Shown here piece after piece: positions 15,768 to 20,387 of a stretch of 20,387 nucleotides of DNA. How positions within the stretch are numbered: the first letter of the stretch is position 1; each line of letters starts with the position of its first letter. A program made the position numbers and the translations under genes. Source of the stretch: an uncultured Lachnospiraceae bacterium (GTDB lineage: Bacteria > Bacillota_A > Clostridia > Lachnospirales > Lachnospiraceae); contig CAJUDN010000047.1 of assembly GCA_910585355.1 (NCBI GenBank), forward strand, positions 3,802 to 24,188, written 5' to 3'. The notes under the pieces were generated by a model that was not told the DNA's origin, ran no database searches, and saw nothing but the letters and a program-made list of their open reading frames with translations.

Positions 15768-16150
15768 CCCACAAACACCTGCAATGTTTCCAGCAAAGCC
15801 AGCAGCACGGGAGCGCTGACAGCCAGAATCGACAGTTTCCCAAACATCTCCACCTGGGTTCCCAAAGCTGAAAATCCCGCGTCCTTACAGATTCCGGAAG
15901 CAAATTCCGCTATATAAGTGATTCCTACCATTTTGAGAAGCGTACCAAGATAGACACTTTTTACATTAATATAACTTCCAATGGTTCTGGCCGTCTCCAG
16001 AATCAACTCCAGCCGCGACATACCGAGGAATGCAATCACAATGCCAGCTGTCAGAATCAGGTAGATGGAATACTCTTGTCTTAGTGGCTTTAGCTGTACC
16101 GCCAAAGCAACTGCTGCGATTCCCAGCACGGCTGCCTGCACAATTGTCAT
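15764..16150 (-). CDS. spoIIIAD: Stage III sporulation protein AD
   Basis: SpoIIIAD is a small integral membrane protein of the SpoIIIA complex, related to SpoIIIAC. The 128 residues contain three or four hydrophobic segments, with the family stretch LGMSRLELILETARTIGSY in the first half and GTLLKMVGITYIAEFASGIC in the second. A TTG two codons upstream is too close to the GGAGGG ribosome site, so ATG at 16150 (seven-base spacing) was chosen. It is 15 bp after spoIIIAC and overlaps spoIIIAE by four bases. Confidence 0.93.
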   Translation of the reverse strand: MTIVQAAVLGIAAVALAVQLKPLRQEYSIYLILTAGIVIAFLGMSRLELILETARTIGSYINVKSVYLGTLLKMVGITYIAEFASGICKDAGFSALGTQVEMFGKLSILAVSAPVLLALLETLQVFVG

Positions 16151-16165
16151 AAACAAGCCCTCCCG

Positions 16166-16360
16166 TCATAAAGCAAACAGGTTTTTTATGGTTTCAAACA
16201 ACTCATATATGTAGGGAACAATCCAAAACAGCACCAAAACCAGGCCTGCAAGACTTGTGAGAAAGGCCTGGTCCTCTCTGCCGCTGTGCTTCAGTACCTG
16301 GCAGATCACCGAAACTAAAATTCCCACTGCCGCAATTTTAAAAATCAGATTTACACCCAT
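16166..16360 (-). CDS. spoIIIAC: Stage III sporulation protein AC
   Basis: SpoIIIAC is a 64-residue protein (68 in B. subtilis) with two membrane helices (about 6-23 and 34-52), separated by the short basic loop KHSGRED. It is part of the SpoIIIA complex in the mother-cell membrane. AGGAGGAA lies directly before the ATG. It begins 9 bp after spoIIIAB. Confidence 0.93.
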   Translation of the reverse strand: MGVNLIFKIAAVGILVSVICQVLKHSGREDQAFLTSLAGLVLVLFWIVPYIYELFETIKNLFAL

Positions 16361-16369
16361 TTCCTCCTC

Positions 16370-16906
16370 CTATGCCATGACCACCATCAAAAACAGCCCG
16401 GCTGCCATTCCCAGACACCGGTACAGCTTTGTTCTGGTTTCCATTTCTTTTTTTAAAAAGCGAATGGAATCATCAGTCTGCTCCAGGTAAAAAAGGAGTG
16501 TTCTCTCCTGCATATCCCGGTCTGCATACCCAAGATTCTCTCCCAAAGCAGAAAGATTCTGCCTGTCTGCTTTATCCATGGGGAACTCTGTCGGAAATTT
16601 CTCCATCTCCTCCTTCCAGATGGTGAAAAGAGGCGTGCCGCCTTCCTCCTCCATGCGCCGGAATACCCGAAGAAAAAAGAGTCCCGGCTCCTTCTCTGCT
16701 CCCTCCCTGCCATCTATAAACCGATTTCCCACCTCTGAAAGCGCTTCCGGCAGGGTGGCGTTGGAATACAGAATCTGTCCTTTCAGATAAAAAATCATCT
16801 GCCGGAACAAAAGAAGAACCTTAAGCCTTTCCTTCCATCTGTCGGCAGCCAGAAAACCCCCGCTGATCACTGCTCCGGCCATAATTAAAATCCCTATATA
16901 TTTCAT
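16370..16906 (-). CDS. spoIIIAB: Stage III sporulation protein AB
   Basis: SpoIIIAB is a membrane-anchored protein with a helical domain resembling the GspF/T2SS-F fold. The 178 residues (171 in B. subtilis) have an N-terminal hydrophobic helix (3-20), a helical body with LLLFRQMIFYLKGQILYSNATL and LPEALSEVG (listed as two adjacent short parts at about 31-59), and a C-terminal hydrophobic helix (165-177). GGGAGG precedes the ATG. The 223-bp gap to spoIIIAA is unusual, because in Bacillus these two genes are nearly contiguous. Confidence 0.91.
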   Translation of the reverse strand: MKYIGILIMAGAVISGGFLAADRWKERLKVLLLFRQMIFYLKGQILYSNATLPEALSEVGNRFIDGREGAEKEPGLFFLRVFRRMEEEGGTPLFTIWKEEMEKFPTEFPMDKADRQNLSALGENLGYADRDMQERTLLFYLEQTDDSIRFLKKEMETRTKLYRCLGMAAGLFLMVVMA

Positions 16907-17129
16907 GTTTACGCCTCCCTGGTGTCCTCCCCGTATGATATTCAGTTAAACCCCTCTGTCTATTCGCCTGTCTGCTATGTTAGATTTTCCGGCTGCAGCC
17001 ATCGCCGCACCGTCGAAAATCCGCCATGCCAATGAATGAATATGTCCAATAAAACGGAGCTCTCTGTCCTGTGGAGTCTCGCCCGGATATCATGTGGACA
17101 GAACATTGGCCTCCGTTTTTTTCCTTTTT
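16907..17129 (-). other. Structured gap between spoIIIAA and spoIIIAB
   Basis: No credible gene lies in these 223 bp. A nested hairpin is present: AAAACGGAG (17051-17059) pairs with CTCCGTTTT (17111-17119), and TCTGTCC (17063-17069) pairs with GGACAGA (17096-17102). On the minus strand TTTTATT follows the outer stem; on the plus strand a longer T tract follows, so it could end antisense transcripts. A sigma-E site was sought here and not found, so AB to AH probably depend on read-through from the promoter before AA. Confidence 0.55.
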
Positions 17130-18080
17130 TCATCTCGTCTGCTGATTCTCCCACTCCAGTCTCAAAAATTCTCCATCATAAATGCCGGTTACAGTTCCTG
17201 GATGGGGAGTCCCTGTAAGAACCACATACCGCTCGAACATTCTTTCCGCTGCCATTTCAGAAAGAACAGGCTTTCCTGCCAGATCTTCCACCCGGTTACC
17301 GTGGACTGTGGCAAGAATTCTGCATCCGCAGTTCATCACATCCCTGAGAGCCTCTAAGTCGTCCCGTGTCCCAATCTCGTCCACAGCCACCACACGAGGC
17401 GTCATGGACCGTATCATCATAAGCATTCCCAAAACTTTCGGGCAGGCATCCATCACATCGGTCCGCACTCCCAGATCGCATTGAGGAATCCCCTTAAAGC
17501 TTGCCCCAATTTCTGACCGCTCGTCCACCACAGATACCTCCATCCCCTTTCCATATGCGTTTCCATTGGAAATCTGCCTCACCGCGTCTCTCAGAAGAGT
17601 GGTTTTTCCCGCACCCGGAGGAGAAAGAAACAATGTATTTTTCAGACGGCCATTCTCATACAGAAACGGTAAAATACGATCCGCACAGCCAATCTTCTGA
17701 TGTGCCAGACGGATATTTAACCCTGAAATGTCCTTGATGGTTCTCATCCGCTGTCCCTCCAGTACCGCCTTTCCGGAAATTCCCACCCGATGCCCCCCTT
17801 CGATGGTTAAAAAGCCCTGACGCACTTCATCTTCGAATGCGTACAGCGAATGCTTGGAGAAAATCCCAAGAATCTCTTTAATAAGCATCTGGTCGGCTGT
17901 CACTGCCTCCTCTGGCTTCGTGCCTCCCCATCTTTCCAGGGTCCCCTTCTCCAAAAGCAGAAACTCCTGACCGTCCATGAATACAAACACTGGTTTCCCG
18001 GCCCGAATCCGAATTTCCTGTACCCGTTTTATCTCCGGCACTGCCTTCTTAAAAATATCCCTAAGTCTGGCCGCCTCCAT
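17130..18080 (-). CDS. spoIIIAA: Stage III sporulation protein AA, ATPase
   Basis: SpoIIIAA is the cytoplasmic ATPase of the SpoIIIA complex, related to type II/IV secretion ATPases. The 316-residue protein has Walker A in SPPGAGKTT (153-161), Walker B in VVAVDEIG (230-237) and the conserved IEGGHRVGISG (93-103) ahead of the nucleotide domain. Its length is close to the B. subtilis protein (307). A GTG three codons upstream sits only one base from the AAAGGAG ribosome site, so ATG at 18080, ten bases away, was chosen. It is the first gene of the operon, with a sigma-E-like promoter about 24 bases upstream. Confidence 0.95.
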   Translation of the reverse strand: MEAARLRDIFKKAVPEIKRVQEIRIRAGKPVFVFMDGQEFLLLEKGTLERWGGTKPEEAVTADQMLIKEILGIFSKHSLYAFEDEVRQGFLTIEGGHRVGISGKAVLEGQRMRTIKDISGLNIRLAHQKIGCADRILPFLYENGRLKNTLFLSPPGAGKTTLLRDAVRQISNGNAYGKGMEVSVVDERSEIGASFKGIPQCDLGVRTDVMDACPKVLGMLMMIRSMTPRVVAVDEIGTRDDLEALRDVMNCGCRILATVHGNRVEDLAGKPVLSEMAAERMFERYVVLTGTPHPGTVTGIYDGEFLRLEWENQQTR

Positions 18081-18103
18081 ATACTTCACGCTCCTTTATC
18101 CTC

Positions 18104-18131
18104 AATATATGTTTCCCGGACAGGTTTATGA
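18104..18131 (-). promoter_or_regulatory. Sigma-E-like promoter of the spoIIIA operon
   Basis: On the minus strand TCATAAA (18131-18125) matches the sigma-E -35 pattern KMATAWW. After 13 bases CATATATT (18111-18104) matches the -10 pattern CATACANT with one mismatch. The location, just before spoIIIAA, fits the known mother-cell sigma-E control of this operon. Confidence 0.7.
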
Positions 18132-18136
18132 CAACG

Positions 18137-18174
18137 AAAAAAGACCGGCAAAAAGCAATCGCTTTTTACTGGTC
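18137..18174 (-). terminator. Strong terminator upstream of the spoIIIA promoter
   Basis: On the minus strand 18174-18161 pairs with 18156-18143 over 14 positions (12 Watson-Crick, one G-U, one A-C mismatch) around a GATT loop, followed by six T residues. It lies six bases before the -35 box and shields the spoIIIA operon from upstream read-through. Confidence 0.85.
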
Positions 18175-18283
18175 CTTCTTCAATCCTACGTGACAGCCAT
18201 AACTGTTCAGACACCTTCTGCACTGTCATTGGCAGCCTTCCTGTTTCAATTTATCCGCCAATCCGGTTTAACAAAAAACTGTA

Positions 18284-18333
18284 CTCTCGCTGAAAGGGGA
18301 GAGCTGACGTTGTGCTCTCTCACTCAGCGCGAG
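18284..18333 (-). terminator. Nested hairpin, likely terminator after the GNAT gene
   Basis: Outer arms 18284-18293/18324-18333 match at nine of ten positions, and inner arms 18299-18304/18314-18319 are perfect. On the minus strand six T residues follow five bases after the stem. A further CGTGTG/CACACG stem lies at 18334-18351. With the hairpin at 18137 it makes a tandem stop after the acetyltransferase gene. Confidence 0.5.
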
Positions 18334-18366
18334 CGTGTGCTGAAACACACGTCTGCTGCTTATTAA

Positions 18367-18855
18367 TCAGCTGTTTTCCTGTCTGTCAATGGACATGATG
18401 TAAATCTGACATGGATTCCGTACATCCCACAAGGTTGGAAAAACTTCCAACTCCTTAAACCCAAGCGAAAGGTAGAACCTGTTGGTTTCATCATAAACAT
18501 CGTATCTGCCCATCTGGACAGTCTTTACCTGCATGAAAGAGTACCCCATCTCCCTGGCTTTTTCTGCTGCCACTTCAAAGAGTTTTCGGCCAATGCCCCG
18601 TCTGTGATATTCTCTCAACACTCCCATTACCGCCAGTTCAACCGTATGCCGACCGGTTTCTTTCAGATAGAGAAATCCCACCGAATTATCGCCATCAAAT
18701 GCACAGAAGAAAGGCTTCCCGCTGCTGTCTGAAATGTATTTCTCTACAGCTTCTGGAATAGCAAACCAATCCGGGAGCCGTTCCAATGTGTACTTTACAA
18801 TATTCTTTTTCCTTTCATCGCAGTTAATATTTTTGATTAAGATTTGGTCAGGCAT
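18367..18855 (-). CDS. GNAT family N-acetyltransferase
   Basis: The product transfers an acetyl group from acetyl-CoA to an unknown amine substrate. The 162-residue protein shows the GNAT core: the strand before motif A at VELAVMGVL (72-80), the pyrophosphate loop HRRGIG (84-89), the following helix LFEVAAEKAREMG and the late RFYLSLGFKEL motif with its NRFY aromatic. ATG at 18855 has GGAG eight bases upstream. The frame remains open for 79 more codons but has no better start; that stretch looks like a remnant of another gene. Neighbours give no clue to the substrate. The local base composition before the gene is AT-richer than the rest of the window. Confidence 0.85.
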   Translation of the reverse strand: MPDQILIKNINCDERKKNIVKYTLERLPDWFAIPEAVEKYISDSSGKPFFCAFDGDNSVGFLYLKETGRHTVELAVMGVLREYHRRGIGRKLFEVAAEKAREMGYSFMQVKTVQMGRYDVYDETNRFYLSLGFKELEVFPTLWDVRNPCQIYIMSIDRQENS

Positions 18856-19148
18856 TTTTTCTTCTCCAGTCTCCGGAATTTGATGAGTGATAAAATCTTT
18901 TAAATCACCTATATAATTTGTATTATAAGGATAATGCCATTCCCATTTTTCTTTATTTGCTGAACCCTCATCAAATTTTTTACCTGTGGCTTCTATCACT
19001 TTTTTAATTTCATTAATATAAGGTAATTTCTCTCCGCCTTCTTGACAGCACAGCTCGTATTCTCTTTTATCTTCGGGAACATCCGTTCCTTTTCACTCTT
19101 ACTTGCGGTATAGTTCTCCATAACATATCTAAGTGCGAAAAATCTCAT
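18856..19148 (-). pseudogene. Decayed reading frame joined to the GNAT gene
   Basis: An ATG at 19148 opens a 50-codon frame (MRFFALRYVMENYT...) that stops at 18996. From about 19092 the adjacent frame is open without a start and runs in phase into the GNAT gene. Losing one base in the A run near 19087-19093 would explain the switch; restoring it joins the two parts into one frame. The second part includes KWEWHYPYNTNYIGDLKDF and reads like real protein. I do not recognise the family. It could be a pseudogene remnant fused by deletion, a sequencing error in a homopolymer, or chance. The ATG has no convincing ribosome site. The rest of the 385-bp interval (19149-19240) shows nothing else. Confidence 0.35.
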
Positions 19149-19240
19149 ATCTTTATTTTAAAACAACCTTTATCCAATTCCCATTTTCAGCCTAAATCTT
19201 AGCTTTCTGCACCTTCCTGGCCTTCCTCAAAACTTCGCCC

Positions 19241-19720
19241 TTACTTGTGGTACGGCTGCCCCTGCATGATACGATAGCTTCTATACAGCTGCTCTAAAAG
19301 GAGCACCCGCATCAGCTGGTGAGGAAACGTCATTTTGGAAAAGCTCAGTTTAAAATCAGAGCGCGCCAGAACCGCTTTGGAAAGTCCCAGAGAACCGCCT
19401 ATGACGAAAACAAGCCTGCTGATTCCTGAAACACCCCATTTTTCAATTTGAGATGCCAGCCCCACAGAGTTCAGCATAGTTCCTTCAATAGCCAGGGCCA
19501 CCACAAAGCTTCCATCCCTTATATTAGAGAGAATCCGTTCCCCTTCTTTTTCTTTGATCTGTTCTTCCAGGGCAACGCTGGCTCCATCCGGAGTCTTTTC
19601 ATCTGCTACCTGGATAATATCCAGCTTACAATAACGGCTCAGCCTCCTGGAATATTCTTCAATGGCTTCCTGAAAAAACGGTTCCTTAATCCTTCCCACA
19701 GCAACAACGGTTATTTTCAT
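19241..19720 (-). CDS. rlmH: 23S rRNA m3-pseudouridine-1915 methyltransferase RlmH
   Basis: RlmH methylates N3 of pseudouridine 1915 in helix 69 of 23S rRNA on assembled ribosomes. The 159-residue SPOUT enzyme starts MKITVVAVGRIK and has the SAM-binding knot residues FVIGGSLGLS (105-114), LSFSKMTFPHQL (125-136) and the strictly conserved C-terminus QGQPYHK ending at 159. Length equals the family standard. Its ATG overlaps the stop of the upstream acetyltransferase as ATGA. No clear terminator follows. Confidence 0.97.
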   Translation of the reverse strand: MKITVVAVGRIKEPFFQEAIEEYSRRLSRYCKLDIIQVADEKTPDGASVALEEQIKEKEGERILSNIRDGSFVVALAIEGTMLNSVGLASQIEKWGVSGISRLVFVIGGSLGLSKAVLARSDFKLSFSKMTFPHQLMRVLLLEQLYRSYRIMQGQPYHK

Positions 19721-20223
19721 CCGACAGCTTCCTCAAATTCCAACAACATATCATACCAGACAGCTCCCCCATGCACAGACGCAGATACTCCAAGATTCCG
19801 GTAGCCAAATTTCTCATAATAAGGAATCAGATGGTCCTTGCATGTTAAAATCAATCCCTTACGCCCCTTATTACGGGCGTCGGCAATGAAATGATTCATG
19901 AGGTCGGCGGCAATCCCACGGCATCTGTATTCGGGAAGAACATCCAATCCGAAGATACTTTGATATATGCCATCCGGAATATGAAGACCGCTGTCTTCGA
20001 ACATTTCATCGCGGATTGTACGCTCATTGGTCACGCAGCCGTTTATAAAGCCAATAATGGTTTCCCCGCTGGCCGCCACGAAAAAGCTTTCCGGGAACGC
20101 AGCAATACGCTGGCGAAAGGACTCATACGTTGCGGCCTCCGCCGCAGGGAAACAGGCAGCCTCCACGGCTGTAACTGCATCCAGATCATCAGGAGTAACG
20201 GGACGGATTTCGATATTTATCAT
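19717..20223 (-). CDS. GNAT acetyltransferase, arylalkylamine NAT-like
   Basis: This 168-residue GNAT protein opens with IEIRPVTPDDLDAV, has the acetyl-CoA loop RCRGIA (100-105) after GLDVLPEY, and ends with HLIPYYEKFGYRNLGVS and HGGAVWYDM. The long loop between strands and the final HGG..W.DM pattern resemble the arylalkylamine (serotonin-type) NAT branch; this is a recollection of family form, not a search result. The frame opens six codons earlier, but ATG at 20223 follows GAGGTG with normal spacing. It overlaps rlmH by four bases, so the two form an operon. The substrate is unknown. Confidence 0.88.
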   Translation of the reverse strand: MINIEIRPVTPDDLDAVTAVEAACFPAAEAATYESFRQRIAAFPESFFVAASGETIIGFINGCVTNERTIRDEMFEDSGLHIPDGIYQSIFGLDVLPEYRCRGIAADLMNHFIADARNKGRKGLILTCKDHLIPYYEKFGYRNLGVSASVHGGAVWYDMLLEFEEAVG

Positions 20224-20266
20224 CTTACACCTCTTTTGCAAAAAATGGAAACAGTCTTTTAAGCTA

Positions 20267-20387
20267 GAGTGTGTCTGAAAATTAAAAAATGCACAAAATC
20301 TGGCGAGAAATAGTACAAAAATGCTCGTAAACCCCGGGTGAGCATGTGTTTAAAAGCGATATAACGGGCCGACTATAGCACTATTTT
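20267..20387. mobile_element. Possible end of a second element sharing the MITE terminus
   Basis: GAGTGTGTCTGAAAATT at 20267-20283 matches 16 of 17 bases with the minus-strand end of the palindromic element (11380-11364). The rest of the sequence to the window edge is different and AT-rich. It may be one end of a related element or insertion sequence continuing past the window. No coding sequence is visible in these 121 bp. Confidence 0.4.
20317..20345 (-). terminator. Weak terminator-like hairpin at right edge
   Basis: On the minus strand ATGCTC (20345-20340) pairs with GAGCAT (20326-20321) around 13 bases, then four T residues follow the closing T. It would stop a transcript entering from beyond the right edge, ahead of the acetyltransferase-rlmH operon. 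The stem is short. Confidence 0.35.

Noticed and set aside
16907..17000. Internal sigma-E promoter for spoIIIAB (CATACGGG, GAATAGA)
   Set aside because: Spacing is 21 bases and the -10 matches poorly, so it does not meet the sigma-E pattern.
17036..17357. Plus-strand open frames over the AA-AB gap and spoIIIAA end
   Set aside because: Mostly antisense to spoIIIAA, no motifs; explained by the coding strand and the hairpin.
18094..18234. Small minus-strand frame of about 46 codons (MTVQKVSEQLW...) with a possible AGGAAGG site
   Set aside because: It runs through the strong terminator at 18137-18174 and the sigma-E promoter, so it is unlikely to be translated as a gene.
1..20387. CRISPR array, tRNA, rRNA or defence system
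   Set aside because: No regularly spaced short repeats beyond the two-unit module, no tRNA or rRNA sequence and no nuclease or toxin-antitoxin genes were seen.

Overview
The window looks like a chromosomal segment of an endospore-forming Clostridia, most likely a Lachnospiraceae-type anaerobe. The basis is the complete spoIIIA operon and spoIVB, the order spoIIIA / asp23 / nusB-xseAB-ispA-dxs-tlyA-nadK-argR-recN / spoIVB, Gram-positive Shine-Dalgarno sites, and protein lengths close to the Firmicutes families. No species is claimed. Every convincing gene is on the minus strand, so transcription runs right to left.

Right part (20387 to 18367): a putative element end with a terminator-like hairpin, a GNAT acetyltransferase overlapping rlmH by ATGA, a decayed reading frame, and a second GNAT gene. 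Two terminator-like hairpins follow and separate this part from the sporulation operon.

Sporulation block (18131 to 12611): a sigma-E-like promoter, then spoIIIAA, AB, AC, AD, AE, AF, AG and AH, then a terminator. These encode the mother-cell half of the SpoIIIA-SpoIIQ channel. A 223-bp structured gap between AA and AB is the only large break. Next is a free-standing exported protein with four CxxCxGxG motifs (DnaJ-type cysteine-rich domain), with its own promoter.

Housekeeping block (11412 to 1739): an asp23/yqhY-like gene whose leader carries a 160-bp imperfect palindrome resembling a MITE, closed by a strong terminator. A good sigma-A promoter follows, then a roughly 8.9-kb operon: nusB, xseA, xseB, ispA, dxs, tlyA, nadK, argR, recN. 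It links transcription antitermination, exonuclease VII, isoprenoid synthesis, rRNA methylation, NADP synthesis, arginine regulation and recombination repair, and ends in a terminator after recN.

Left end (1703 to 1): spoIVB, the forespore-secreted protease that triggers sigma-K activation, starting at a GTG well downstream of the longest open frame. Beyond it lies a repeat made of two identical 55-bp modules, each followed by a different perfect hairpin. spo0A, the usual neighbour of spoIVB, would lie off the left edge if present.

The genes are mostly ordinary and well conserved. The unusual material is intergenic: the palindromic element in front of asp23 and its apparent relative at 20267, the modular repeat at the left end, a tandem duplication that sets the stop codon of xseB, and the structured AA-AB gap. 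I did not find a convincing new multi-gene system.
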